From positions 78,108,124-78,172,123 of the forward strand of contig CM049308.1 in NCBI GenBank assembly GCA_026874595.1: 64,000 bases of DNA. The letters are read 5' to 3'. A program made the translations under genes and the position numbers. The notes under the pieces were generated by a model. The model was not told the DNA's origin and made no database searches. It saw only the letters and a list, made by a program, of their open reading frames with translations. Below are positions 36,544 to 50,182 of the stretch, piece after piece (position 1 is the stretch's first letter; each line of letters begins with the position of its first letter). Source of the DNA: Sipunculus nudus. Lineage: Eukaryota > Annelida > Sipuncula > Golfingiida > Sipunculidae.

Positions 36544-37720
36544 TTTGGTACGTATACCACATGTGATAAGCAGTCACTTGTGTCCTGGATGTAAACAGAT
36601 CAACATCTCACAAACTGCCTGAGCAATTTGTTACAGAAGGCTGCATATTGATCAATAAGAATTAGAACACCTGAGGCTCTGGGCAGTCTGGCAGGGAGCT
36701 CCCAAGAACTATAAATATGATCTTGTTCTGCTATCCTCGCTACATAACAGTCTCCTCAGGTGCTAAAGGGTTTAATCAATGGTACTGTTAATTGATGAAG
36801 ACTGCACTGGAGCACTAAGAAATGTGGCTCTCTGGGGTATCACATTTTATGCGTAATTTGCTCCTTGGGCAAATGAGGTTGAAGATAAATGAATAGAACT
36901 ATAACATTAAACAATTCCTTCATCGTCAACTTCATTATCAATGACCATGAATTCAAAGAGCTTTATGAAAATTTCTCGTAAAAACATATACCAAGAGACT
37001 GGGTTCTCCAGTAGGAACATTCTGATAACATCTGTGTGGTTTTGTCATGAAGCAGAGGAGCGTTGAGATTTTTCATGGTCATACAGTTCCCACGCAGGGT
37101 AAGCACTCTGTTTAATGGAAAGGCTGTGCAAGACGACAGTGTATCCCTCATAAATACATGCAACATTGGGGTTGGTTCCTTGGTGATATGACCCAACAAT
37201 GGGGGTGATTACACACCTAGGACTTGTAGGTGTGGTGCACCCAGCCATGGTGATGCCAGGATAACCATGTCCTATACTGTCTTCTCAGGTAGTCCCACAC
37301 TTGAATAAAATTCTACAGATGAACATCATAACTAAGTTAGCATTCCAAAACTTGATTCCAAAACATTAAAAAAAGTTTGTAATCTGTTTGCAAAATTTTC
37401 CTTAAATATGACCATAAAGCTTTAGTAAAATTGTTAACAGTTAACCCAACCTGATTATAAACCTCCCTGCCTGGCCAAGGTATAATAATTTTGAATTCAT
37501 GGTAATTTCTGGTCAATTATATCAAATTACTAGATTTAAAGTCATGAAACAGGTCCAGTAAGGATTGTTAAGTTATCAATCTTCCCCCTCTTTCCTACTT
37601 TTCTCACCATAATTATTACATCATCAATCTTTTCCCTCTTTCTTACTTTCCTCACCATTATAACATCAACATATAATTTTGCTTTCAACTGGTTACTACT
37701 TCTTGTTTGATATAAATATT
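36540..37720. other. Non-coding DNA
   Basis: No supported exon. Overlapping minus-strand open frames at 36963-37248 show no recognisable protein and no good splice sites. Confidence 0.45.
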
Positions 37721-38030
37721 ATGGGGCAGGACCTATTGGTTAAGGCATTGGACTAAAGGCCCCCTGTTCAGTACATGCTAGTGCTTGTATAAGGAAACCC
37801 TAATGGAACCTCTAAGATTGTTTGTCATTCTGCCTCTGCCAGGAGGGTATGTTTTCATCCCTGTTTGTCTGTGTGTTGGTGTGTTCATAACATAACTCTA
37901 GCAATCTTGAACAGAATCTCATGGAATATTTCAGGGCATTTTGGGAAGGGCTAATAAGGTATCAATTAGACCTTGGTCTGGATCAGGAACGTGATCCGAT
38001 TCCAGGAACGTCATCATGGAATATTCACAA
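37721..38030 (+). mobile_element. Probable tRNA-derived SINE
   Basis: GGGGCAGGACCTATTGGTTA and AGGCATTGGACTAAAGG resemble the tRNA-like head of invertebrate SINEs, with a good A-box (TGGTTAAGGCATTGG). A weak B-box (CTGTTCAGTAC) follows about 30 bp later. The body from 37840, AGGAGGGTATGTTTTCATCC then CTGTTTGTCTGTGTG, is a widespread repeat motif in marine invertebrates as I remember it, and a decayed version recurs at 42763. No clear poly-A tail or target duplication was found. Confidence 0.55.
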
Positions 38031-39342
38031 ATGTACATGCAGTCACTTATGCTAGTTGAACCTGGGAATTATTTGCTGAATAAGTGAATGCATATGAAAC
38101 CTGAAATTGGAAATGCTTACCATTAACACATCTTCCTTATCATTATCAAATGGTTCCCTACAACCTCGTGGCTCAGACAGGGCTACCTACATATGACTGT
38201 CCTTTAAAAACAACATTTGAGGTGTGATGATATTGGAATGTTGATTAATACAGGATATGTGATCAGATGTCTCTTGTTTCATTATTTTTTTATCATTACT
38301 TTTTTTAAAATAAATAACTTTCAAGAGCTAAATTTGGCTACTCAGGTAATATGTTGCTTGATGTATTTTTGTAAAATCCCACATTTTTTTTGCAATATTC
38401 TCACTTTTTTTACATTTCAAATCAATCAACTGTATGAAGAATTCGTCATAATTTAAAAAAAAAAAATGAATGATAAATTATGTTTTTGATTGGATAAGCT
38501 CACAGTTGTGTTGATAGTTCATAATCATTGTTAACCATTATAGTTATGAGGAGATGATATATAGGTTATTAAATAATAATTAATAATTACAATTTTAAAA
38601 AATAAATCAGAATGTGAATCCTGTATTTGGACTAGCTGTACTCACACTTTGCTGACAGGTCATAATAATCCATTAATTTTATGATCAGATATGTAAATAC
38701 CATTGCTCATGGGGAAAATGTCAGACGTATGAGTGTCCTCTCATCTGTCAACGTGGGCGCCATCAAAGATGTAAACCTCCTGGGCAAATTTCCTAATGAC
38801 CACAGCTCATGAATACAGAGTACTCGGGAATGTGGTTACCACCTTGTACTCCCACTGTATGATCGTGTTTACATTCTCACTGGTATCATCTTCCAGACTG
38901 GAACACCTTACAATGCAATATTGGTGATTAAATTAATGTTCTTGTAACAGGATACCCATTTGCTGGTCCATGTATGTTTCTACAGTGTAATATGATAAGA
39001 GAGCTAAGTAATATAATTATATATAGAAGACGACATACCTACCTTTTACAGAATTTCACGTAAAAGTTTCACTATTACACATAAATTGATTTATATATTA
39101 ACAAATTAATGCACACTGTTGACATGTCATGAATTAAAGCTTTTACCTACATAATATATCACATACCTAAGTATAACCTTTTTGACCACCTGAAAGAAGT
39201 AAAGTAAATCGTAATATTCACCCTGCATTTAAATGCAAATGGGTGGATGTTGGATCTACATTGAAAATCAAATCTTCACTTAAAGTAAGTAAACTAATGC
39301 ACTTATGTTACACCTTGTATAAAATCACTTCTAATACAGGGT
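38031..39342. other. Non-coding DNA
   Basis: AT-rich, with a moderately GC-rich patch at 38700-38900 that has a short open frame but no convincing splice sites. Confidence 0.45.
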
Positions 39343-39800
39343 GAATACAACTTTTGTAATAGTCACCTTAAAGGGGCCTGATCACCTATCTGACCTTTAT
39401 AAACTAAAGGTAATTCCTCGGTGCTTATATAAAAATAGGCCAGAAAACATGGTACCACCGCAAACAGGCTGCTTGTTTTGTTCATATCAGTGTGTTTATA
39501 ATATTTTGGGGCCTGTCAAAATAACCAAAACAAATTTAACAAGGGCATCTGGCGGAAAGTCATATAGGCCAGAGCTTTGCAAATGGTGTTTTGCAACAAG
39601 TGACCTCTCTATCTCGGGGTCCTCCACATATATACAACCTTCCACCTAAGGTTATATGTTTTTCCTGTTTGTCAACATTGCCGTGTTTACAAACATGTTG
39701 TTGATAAACAAGTTCTTACACCCTTCACAGAGTCCTTTATTAAACACTGTTCATAACCAGAATTACCCTTAGATCATCAATATATACACAGAGGAAGCCA
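39343..39800 (-). repeat. Dispersed repeat, reverse copy
   Basis: The reverse complement aligns by eye with 15750-16190 over almost its whole length with many substitutions and small indels. The two copies lie about 23.6 kb apart in opposite orientation. The open frame at 39341-39649 lies inside this repeat and is not conserved in the other copy, so it is not a gene. Confidence 0.85.
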
Positions 39801-41085
39801 GAAATTATATTTCTATTAAAAAAAGGTAGATGAATAGGAACATTTTAATACCAGACTTGTATGTTGACAGAGCAAACAAACTGAAATAGAGGGTTACTAT
39901 GATTGTTTTCATATTTGCAAGGTTCAAATTTTTATAATTTTCAATTGTTCAAGTTTTGTCAAGGGTTCCATTTTCACGATCTCACTATAAAATAAGTTTC
40001 ACACAGTATGTCCATTATTTTATAATTTAATTATATTGAATAATGGGTGCATAACAATTGGACAGGGATGTGTGTAAACATCAACCAGTTGATATTTACT
40101 ATATAATGTTGACTGTTATTTGAGAGATCTGATATAATTTATTATAATAATCTTTGGTTTATGATCAACATAAAAGATCTGTTATTATTTATGACATGTG
40201 ATGCGGCTTCTTATTCATGAAGGTTTTTTTTTTCCATTATCCTCCTTTCACGAATATCGAAATTGGAAATGGTCGTTAACAAAAAAGGCAACCAGATAAT
40301 ATATAATATATATGTTTAAAAAAAATTGATACTGTGTTGATCATTAAGAATATGTATTTTACCCACCTTAAAGATATAAATAAAATTGTGCCTAACACCA
40401 GTTAAACCGTGCTGTGTGATGTGTATTTAGCTGCCAGACAACAAGGGAACTGATCGATAGCCGCCATACCATGAGAGAATTTATTAATGTCAATGCAGAT
40501 TTGATATATGTATTTATCAATCTCAAAAAGAAAGCAGTTTAATCAAACTTATCTAAAATAAATAGAAGTGATCAAATTATCTCTGATGAGCACCAAGTAA
40601 AACAACCAATTCTAAACAAAAGGAGGATTAACTATTATTCCTATCCTTTTTGAAGAAAGAAAGAAATATTGACCCATTAATGATAAGAAAAACAAATCTT
40701 AAGTAAGGAAATATTAAATGTTAAAACATCCAAGGTGAAGTAAGGTAAGGAGATACATGAATTATTGTTTCTTACTCCAGGTAAAACAATCTGTATTTTA
40801 CCTGCAGTAGAGACTAGAGAGTAGATTAATTTACATTTGAACACACCTAATTGAAAAGAATAAAATTTGAACTTTTCCCATATGAACTTCTTAAATAACA
40901 GCATGTAGCCTCAAATCAACTCTGCCGCACATACAAGCAAGCACCAAGTGAACAAATTGATGAGTATAACTAATTAAGACTAAGTTCTCAGGTATTTGAT
41001 GCAAAACATCTGTCAAAGATAAAAATAATCGAGCCTTAAAGTAAGATTTTACCCCACATAATGATAAATGTATAAATCTTCACTC
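39801..41085. other. Non-coding AT-rich DNA
   Basis: No exon, RNA or repeat unit recognised. Confidence 0.5.
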
Positions 41086-41290
41086 ACCTCTGAAGGAATG
41101 GTACACTCTTGCCATGCCTGCTGGTATCAGCCTCTCGCCAGGTATGATTATTATCTTATGACAAGGTAATGGAGAGACTGGGCTGTCGCAGACTGACGCT
41201 GCACACCTGAGGGATAGACGAACCACAATCACACCAAAGTCACTTTTATGGCAGCCGATGATATCAGCTGCAACCACTGATAGCTGCTTC
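41086..41290 (-). other. Possible 5' exon or promoter region of a minus-strand gene
   Basis: The minus strand is locally GC-rich and ends at a near-consensus donor, CAGAG/GTGAGTGAAG, at 41085. A short ATG frame (MARVYHSFR) leads into it. CCAAT-type motifs occur upstream at about 41500 (TGATTGG) and 41620 (CCCAATAG). If spliced to the acceptor 36 bp before the 31325 ATG, the short frame would end after two codons, so it would act as an upstream ORF in a leader exon. This is inference from splice-like signals only. Confidence 0.2.
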
Positions 41291-42762
41291 CTTACTAAGA
41301 ACCCCCCTCACTCCCCCAACCAGTGTCTCATATTTGATACTTAATGGGGACTTTCACTTAATATATTGGCTCTTTCTTTTACCGTAAATTGACAAAACAT
41401 ACTTGGTTTACTTTTAGGTGTCCTGTCAGGGGGAAAGGGGAGGGGACTATTTGAGCCAAGCAAAAAGCTCTGTCATCCCGTGTGCTGTGGTAGGAATCCC
41501 TGATTGGTATCCTGCTTTCAGCCCCACTTAATGCTGAGGAAAGTGTAATGCAGCTTCACATGCCCTTCACAGGACCACGATCACAAGTGACTCCGACTGT
41601 CTGTCAATCAATGCCTGTTACCCAATAGAATGGCAAAAGTTATTAATTCACGCGGATACATTCAGGCCTGTGTTGTCCCACTTGTCATTTCTCCCAATAC
41701 CTGATTGCCAGTTGCACTTCCAGTAACTGACTCCTGTCACATGTATGGACAATACAACCTTATCAACATCACACGTGTCCTGGCCACATCTTCTCTCCAT
41801 AACACAAGTGGTCAGGTTACTATGGAGTCGCACTTTCACGAGCATCTCCCTTGGCAACCACTCAAACTAAATAAGTCATGGAAACAGAGGGACTTCCTTA
41901 GGGGTGCCATAAACAAGGAGGTTAAAATGTGCATGTCGGGTTGTGCATCAGATGGCAATTCTCGCAGGATTTCAGTTATCTGCACGTAGGTTGTCTGCAA
42001 CATCCTAAGGAGGTTGCCCGCTGATCTGCAAGTTCTTAATAAGTCTGGGCATCCAAGGTGTTGATGTGGTCTTACTAAATATCCTGTGCTTGATGCCCTA
42101 TATGACTATAGTATGGTAAATGTTGATTGGTTTTGTGAGGAGGCAGACATTACCGTCTGGTGTTGGGGCAACATGTGGAAGGGGGAGCTAAGGGTGTTCT
42201 TATGCTTACTCATTTTGATTGAGTATATCTCTACTGAAGGCTCGGTAAAAGATTCATAATCATATGAAGCATTGTAATGATAGGACCAAGGATGAGATGG
42301 CTGTGATACATCGATGATGAGGCAGCAGGTGGTAGGATGCTCCTGATTGCATATTTGTGATATGTATTTAGATACAGCAGCTGAAGGGGGGATCAATACA
42401 TCATATATCATAAAGATGAGATGATCATGGTTGTGTATATATATATTACAGTTGTGTATATGTGTGTGTAGGTATAAACAGGCAAAGTTACATCAATATG
42501 CAAATATGGTATTTCATATTCATTTGCCTTGATTTATTAAAAAATTTTTTTCTTCATTGAAAACTTTTAAAGAAAGTAAGTATGGCTCATTCAATGATTT
42601 TGTCTACATTCAAATTCTGCTATACCAGTCATGGTGGATACCAGTTTCATACACTAAAGATTCCATATAAATGTGGATGCTTTTTATTACAACTTAATGA
42701 ACTTAACAGTTTATTAATACATGTGATGCAGCTGCTGTAAACACAAAAGAATTATATCCCCA
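41291..42762. other. GC-richer non-coding DNA
   Basis: 41290-42110 is less AT-rich than its surroundings and carries overlapping open frames on both strands (41648-41989), none with recognisable protein features. Nothing was identified beyond that. Confidence 0.4.
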
Positions 42763-42910
42763 AGGAGGTTATGTATTCATCACTGTTTTGTATGTTTATA
42801 GAATTGTTCAAGAAGTGTCCTGTAGATGGGGTAGCTGGTTTCTCCTTGATTATTTTATTTGTCTTTCGTTAGTTCAGATCCAGGAATCAACCCCACATCA
42901 AAATCTCTCT
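42763..42910 (+). repeat. Decayed copy of the SINE-like body
   Basis: AAGGAGGTTATGTATTCATC and then ACTGTTTTGTATGTTTAT resemble AGGAGGGTATGTTTTCATCC and CTGTTTGTCTGTGTG at 37840, and GATCCAGGAATCAACCCC matches the GGATC-type tail. No tRNA-like head is present. Confidence 0.45.
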
Positions 42911-45660
42911 GTTTTCACTTCATGGTTCTAACATTCTTAGATATTTGTAAAAGTCATGATATCTTAAATGTAAAATTAATGATTAATAAGTCAGGTAATT
43001 TAAGAAATGTTTAAGAATAAGTCTGGAAATTATGAATAAGCTTGACATTTTGGAAATTATTTTATAAATTTTATTTTTATTTCACTATTAATCATATATC
43101 ATTCATTCTAATGGTTGGCTAAAATTATCAAGACAGACTTAAATATGTTTGTTCTCATTGTTTTATAAACTAGACTTATGTATAAAAATTGTGCAGAGAT
43201 AAGAGAATGCTGGATGACCAAACACCTGAACAAGCAAAATGTAAATGAAGGCATGCATGCAGAAAAAACAGCCTTGAAAATCTTAATTTTTGTCTTTGAA
43301 AAGACCTTGAAAGTGAAAATAAAAAATTTTTGTGAATCTTGGGAATGTGCCTTTGCTTTTTTATATTTCTCTCTATCTCTCTCTCTCTTTCTCTTTCTCT
43401 CAACTTTCATATTTTTATAAATACACCTTTTGATAGAATGGTGACCCTAGATATTCATCATGTATTAAGCCTGACTCTCAGAAGGGAAGCCTGGGCCTCA
43501 CAAATGTGAGTCAAGAACTTTATTGATGAAAAGACGTTTCACATCTATTATTGATTGTTCAACACACAGGAAATAGAGCTCTGCTGTACATCTGGTAAAA
43601 GTATGGATTATTTTAAATAATGAATGACTTGCTTTAAACCTTGGTCAACAGTGTTGGTTGAGAAGACAGTGTTCTGCTAAAACCAGGCCAAGTGTCATTG
43701 CACAGCGGGGCAGCATCTGAATACCTATAATAAAGTAAAGATCACAGGGGCTTCTTCGTCATAAGAACAGATGCATCATCAGAACAGACGCTGAAGTCAT
43801 TGTCCTGCCAGGCTCCTCATCTAAAGATATGTGGCAGATGATTGCAAGAAATATATAAAACTAATTTCCTCTGTTAATCAATTATTCACAAATACAGGCT
43901 ATTTAGGTGAAAGGTCAGTCCTATTTGAAGCCAGTCCTTAAATACTGGGAGAAAACCACCCTGCTTTCCCTTAAACTTAAATGTTTTAAAAATATTCTAC
44001 TTTTTCTATAAATGTTATAAATTTTTCAGTAAAATTTCCATTGCACAAAATTTAAGAAATGAACAAATTCCTTATCCTTAGATGTACTTCAGGGTTATAT
44101 TTAAGTTTAGTTTCCTGTCTGTAGATAAAAAGTCAAATTGTCATTGAAAACAAATTATTTAAGCTAATTTTAGCAGAAGAAAAAACTGGAGTTATGATTC
44201 TGTATTTTACAACACTGATCAAATTGTTAGAGTTATAACTCCACTTCAAAAAGATTTTTTCAGAAATTATTCCTTAAAATGCCATTTAGATTATTCATTT
44301 AGAATAAAAAGGTCAAAAGTCATATAAGGGCTGAAGGTCAAGGTCTTGACATGCATCCAGTCACATCTCATATGCAGTCCTATCCATCATACTGAATCTC
44401 CTAAGAATGAGCATTTCAAGTCGTTTAATCTCGCTATTGATCAGGTTCACAGGTCAGATGACGGAATTAGATAGAATATTATTGTAGCACATAAATATGT
44501 AGACATAGATCAATGGACAATTAGGTCACCCATACTTCAACTTCTCTCCATGTTTGTTCATCATCAAATTCAAAGTAGAGATTTGATTGGGTCACAGCTG
44601 TCCTGGGGACCTTTCATTACAAACTGTTTACTGATAATTAGCCAAGTTGAGCATTGGATTATTGCTTTCAGTCACAGTCGAGTCAGACATTTCTATTGAT
44701 CAGCAGCTGAAGACAGACGTTTAATCAGTCACACATCAAAGATACAACCTAGGGCTTAGGTAGTAATCATGTATCAACCTGGTGATCAAAATGATGTTAC
44801 TTACATGCCCTTAGTCCTTAGTGATGGCAAGGTTAATGGCACCCTGCTGTTTAACAGTGTTACATGGCTGTGATTATGTTTTCATGTTGGCTGTACTTGA
44901 CTTGTTTTGTCTGTGACTGAGTATTCTGATTTTTGGCACCTAATGATTATCAGTATTGTGAAGTTCATTCGTGGACATGGGGTATCTGATCATGTCACTT
45001 TAACTTCAGGGTATGTCACTTTTCACCAGTGTAGCGCCATATCGACCCTCTGACATTACGACCAGATTACTGGCTGTCAGAGTGCCTTTACATGTATCAG
45101 TAGGTCTGAGGAATGCGTTATAAGGCCCCATTAGGATGCAGAGATTTCTGTCATTTAAATGTCTCATGGCCTACAGGTACACCGTCAATTGACATAAACC
45201 AGACCAATTGTTAGCATTTTTAGTGTACTTTCTAACAACACCAAACATGAGCAAAAAAATTCATTTTAACTCAGCATATTGGTAATCTCTCTGCATGTTT
45301 GTTGAATTTCTGACCACATGAATACAAGCATGGCTCACACAGGTTACTAGACGCAGCCAACTTGTACCTGATACAGGAAATGACTCATTACCATAGAGAC
45401 AGGTGTCAGTTTGGGTTGTGAGTTCACATGTATTCTCTTATGTTAATTTATCATTTGTAGCCTAACGTTAAGATTATGGGCTGTTTACCACAATATGAAT
45501 GCAAAATGATGGAAGACCACTGCGATGGATCCCTCGATATTGCTTGTGACTCAAGTAGGCTTACCAGCCCAATTATCATTGCCTACTGAGTCAGGTTGTC
45601 ACAGCTAATACCACTGATGAGTGTGGACTCTAGGCCACTTTTAAAGTAAACTGAATTGAA
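42911..45660. other. Non-coding DNA
   Basis: AT-rich sequence. A CT-rich imperfect run at 43367-43400 explains open frames on both strands at 43108-43420. No exon was supported. Confidence 0.5.
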
Positions 45661-46186
45661 CTCAACAGTCCTCACTTTGACTTGGACTCAGTGGTCCTCA
45701 CCTTGACTAGGACTCAACGGTCCTCAATGTGACTAGGACTTAGTGGTCCTCACTGTGACTAGGACTCAACGGTCCTCACTCTGACTAGGAATCAACTGTC
45801 CTCACCTTGACTAGGACTCAATGGTCCTCTCTGTGACTAGGACTCAACAGTCCTCACTGTGACTAGGACTCAGTGGTCCTCAGTGTGACTAGGACTCAAC
45901 GGTCCTCACTTTGACAAGGACTCAACTGTCCTCATTTTGACTAGGACTCATGGGTCCTCACTTTTACTAGGACTCAAAAGTCCTCATTTTGACAAGGACT
46001 CAAAGGTCCTCACTTTGATGAGAATTAACTCAATGGACCTCACTTTGACTAGGACTCAATGGTCCTAACTGTTACTAGGACTCAACAGTCCTCACATTGA
46101 CTAGGACTCTACACTTCTCACTTTGATTAGGACTCAACAGTCCTCACTTTGCCTAGGACTCAAAGGTCCTCACTTTTACAAGGATT
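45661..46186 (+). repeat. 26 bp minisatellite array, about 20 units
   Basis: The consensus is GACTAGGACTCAACGGTCCT plus CACTTT. Each unit contains an inverted repeat AGGAC...GTCCT; when the centre is CAAC or CAAA the stem becomes AGGACT...AGTCCT. Units vary mainly in the loop and in the CACTTT/CACTGT spacer. Stops in frame exclude a coding role. Confidence 0.95.
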
Positions 46187-49100
46187 TGATGGATGATGAA
46201 AAATTACACAAATTGTTTCAAGACCAATCAGAAGAATACAATCAAATACAATAGGCCAGCAGAATCATGCCGTTTTTTAGATCATCATCTATGTTTTCAA
46301 CGGCATGTTAGGTCTGGAATAATGGATACTTGTCAAGGTAATATAGATGGCTTAACACTTTACTGGTGGTAATAATATGTCCAAATCTACAGCCATTTTA
46401 TAGAGGAAAAAATTACAAGTCTTGTTTCAGATAAATCTTTTGTATTTCTTTAATATATTTAAATCACTGTTCCCAAACTGAGTCAAGAAAATCCTGGATC
46501 ACCAGATAGATGATGTGTATATTTAATAAACAAAACATAATTTGTTTTGTAGTTATTGGAATTTATCAGTTATCATTTATCTATAAATTGGTTGTTGCAT
46601 ACTCAAAAATTGCATAAATTAAGAGTTTTGGTTTGTAAAAAAATATAGCATAAGATATATTGTCATTGTATGTGACTCAAAAGAAACAATCTGGCCTTTT
46701 AAATGTATCAGTTTTCCTGAAAAATGCATAAGAAATAAACTTTTTAATGGTATTTATATTATATTATAATAAATAATATATATATTATCTTTTTTCTAGA
46801 TAATAAAGTTTACCAGCAAATGATCTGTTAAAGGGACATAATCAGGAGCAATATTATGCCTATTCTTTCACACTATCAATTCAGTTTTGCTTTATACAAA
46901 CGTTTCACAGCAAACAGTCTCAGTTCCTGGCATACGGCTCTTATGGTTCTGTGTGTTGGTAAAAACACAGTACACGTGTCTGTTCACCATAACAAGGCTG
47001 CATGACCAGAGGTTCAATCGTACACATGAGCCAGCAGGAACATGTGCATGTATTACATTTTTTGTTCCAAGTCAGTCAGGGCATCTCCTAATTGACAGGT
47101 GCTTTGGCCCAGGGGTTACGCGGAGTCCCATGCCCTGTGTTTATGTTAAAACCTGTGAATGCCAGCAGCCCACTGTTTTTAACACTTATTTCCAGGAGAA
47201 AGCAAACAGTTTCATTGCAATATTTTGGCAGGTACAAGTTTATTATAAAGGGAAGAAGCTATTTTTGATGGCTATTCATAAAGCTTTATAGGTGATTGGG
47301 TCCCTCTAAAGAAGCATAATAAGATTGGTATTTTTTAGCTGCAGATCTTGTTAGTATGAGAAGATCAGCGATTACTGTATATAATCTTATACCAGCAGGA
47401 TGTTTGAAAAATCAATTTGTAATTTGTGGACTGTTCACTGCTTTATAAACAACTTGCAGTTTCATTTTCTGGAAACCAGGTGCTCACGCATGATAACAAA
47501 AAAGATATTGTCATCTGAAAATTAAATTTACCCTGTCATAATGATTTGTTCATATTGAATATATAAGAAACAGAAGGGTATGTATTTTTTTCTCAGCTAA
47601 CATTATAAGTGTATATATGTATACATTGTTCTGATGTAAAATAATTTTGACAGCTGAAAATCTTGTGGATCTGTATTAGAAATAAATATTTTATCTGCCG
47701 TATGTTTACTTAACTCAGTCTGTTCTGCAGCTGGTGGACCTGTTTTGGGAGAATAATTTTTTTCAGCAGGTTCATTGTCAAGAAGAATGTTGCAAGAGAA
47801 TTGGACCTGAAGCAAAAAAAAAAAATAAAAATTATTTTCACATTATACAGCCTCTTCTTTGAAAAAAAAGTCACTTTTTACTCTGCTGATTGGATGATGT
47901 GTTATGTAAAAATTCTAAAAAAAAAATAATCAGCTGCAGGTATAGTTTTATTGGCATTCTGGGATATATTCAGTCATTCAGATCATGAGAAAGAACCCAG
48001 ATTATATGAACCATAAACTTCTGATTTAATTTATAATTCTTAAAGGCCATATTACGTGGTCACTCCAAAATTTAGTTTTCTTTAACAATCTGACATAAAA
48101 GATATAAAATTCTATGAAAGGTATCCCCAAAACATATAAACATTGGTCTGTATAACAGAATGGAATAACTTTAATATGAAGCAAAGTAATTTAAAGTAAG
48201 CAGCCAGTCAGTAGAGGGCCTACCTCTGAGGACCTTGACTGAACATGACATATGAGAGAAAGTAAAACTTGCTTTACACTGTTGTGTAAAATAAAAATAA
48301 TTCAAATTCATATTATCCTCATATAATTTAAGGATGTTGGCTTGGTAAAAATAGAAGCATTGTTCCACTTCCCCAGAAAAAAAATGGTAAAGACATGACC
48401 TCCTTTGTGTTAAAGATGATTCTTTTTGTGTCTGTTTTATAACCATACATGGGTCTGAGTACCATCAGAAGACAGCTAACTTATTTACAAAAACTAGGCC
48501 TTTGGCATTGCATGGTTGTCAGTGATACGTTTATCAACATACCTTCCAGACTTAACAGTTCTTCAGAAGGGGACAGTTTGGTTTACAAGTGCAACAATTT
48601 CAAGCAACAAGGCAACTTAAAAGGCTTGCATTTTCTAAATTATTCAGTCATCTCACCCCTATATGAGAAAGGTTCATTGATATAGTGATGAATTTGGATA
48701 TTCTTCCAAAACATTCAAGAAAATGAGATGTGAACATGTAACAGCTAGTGTGTCAGTGTCACAAAATACCATCAACTTTCTTGAGATATTAAATGGATGA
48801 AAGATATGTAACTGAAATCATGATATGAATATTTAATATATTTATCCTTTATTTAAATATCATAAATAACGGTGTTTTGCATATCCATATACAGTGTAGG
48901 CATGAATGATCAATCAAGAATTCAGCATCAATGCTGCCACCAATCTACAGTCAACTTGTGTATAGCATTAACAAGTCCTTCTACAGTATTCAGAGCATTG
49001 TGGGTAGATGCACATATCCTGTTAATGGCTTCCTTAATGGAGCTGATGAATCTGACGCACTTTACTGCGATGTCACTGGCTGAATGAACATCAGACCTAG

Positions 49101-50092
49101 CGAAGGTAATTTGTCACAACAGGAGTGAGGTTATTGATGGCTCAAAGCATGACAAGCTATCCACCGTTTAATGTGGCATGGATCAATACATATAAATCAT
49201 TTTGTGATACTTGTTCCTATCAGGTCAATACTTGAAAATTTAATTTTGTGGATTTATAACAGCTGATGCATCCATAACATGTTATTCTCCTGCCTTGTGA
49301 TAGTAGAGGGTCCCAAAGGATAAATCACATGCATTATATATAGTCCCTGGCTAGGAATTATACAGATACTGCAGCCTTGGTGAAAATATTACAGATGTAA
49401 TGAATAGATATGCCCATTGTTAACAACCTAGTCATCTATAAGCCAGTATAAAACAAACAACAGCTATGACTGGATGAAAACAACAATTTTCCTTTTTATA
49501 TTGTCACCAGCTACCAGTAATCGCTGTGTGATACCAATCAAAATATAGTCTTGATCATAATATGTGGTTGTGCCTTCATAAATAACCAGAGTAACAGCTT
49601 AATTAAAAGTGTGTCTTTTAGGATGCACATCTGGCATCAATATATAATTGGAATTGTTCTGTGTATGTTAACAAGTTAGACAAAGTCTTGATTCCTTGAA
49701 ACTCATGTAAATTTATTGATTGTTTAAAAGTTTATTTCAGCAGGACTATAACATGATGTTGAGCCATTTTCTAAATTCTTTGGAGTAGTTATTCAAGTTA
49801 TTCAGGTATTCATGCAATAAAAAAATGCTCTGATTAACTGATGATTTTAAGAGAGGAATTTGAATATTCTTAAAAAAAAATTATGACTAACATTCAGTAT
49901 ATTTCCCCAAATGCTACAAATTTTATAGTTACAATTTAAAGAAAAATATAATACATAATTTAAAAAAATCAAAAACTTAGAAAATCAAATTAAAATATTT
50001 TATGAAATAATTTAGAAGAAAAATATGAGCTGACTCCTGAGTATAAGGTAGTAAACCTGCCAAATATAACTATGTAATGGTAAAGAACAAAC
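46187..50092. other. Non-coding DNA
   Basis: AT-rich. The open frame at 46887-47291 (134 codons, +) sits in slightly GC-richer DNA but has no recognisable motif and no second line of support. An A-rich tract lies at 47813-47826. No RNA genes were seen. Confidence 0.45.
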
Positions 50093-50182
50093 CTTAAAGA
50101 TCTGCGAGGATTCCACAACAAGTATACTGATTCCGGGTCCGTGTCTCACTGGAATCAGGAGACCTACAGGATCGTTTATGTA
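50093..50182 (-). CDS. Weak candidate internal exon (minus strand)
   Basis: On the minus strand a pyrimidine-rich acceptor, GTTTTCTTCATCCACTCCAG, precedes exactly 30 codons in phase 0, starting YINDPVGLLIPVRHG and ending SSQIFK, at a moderate donor AAG/GTTTGT. The peptide looks globular but is not recognised. On the + strand the same DNA is open in two frames, one ending in a tidy TAA at 50227, and a + strand segment at 50223-50293 also has a good donor (CCAG/GTATGA). Strand and frame are therefore uncertain. Confidence 0.22.

Noticed and set aside
39341-39649. 102-codon open frame
   Set aside because: Falls inside the dispersed repeat that has a diverged copy at 15750-16190, where the frame is not kept.
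46887-47291. 134-codon open frame on the + strand
   Set aside because: No motif I recognise, AT-rich flanks and no splice or homology support. Length alone is not enough in 64 kb of eukaryotic DNA.
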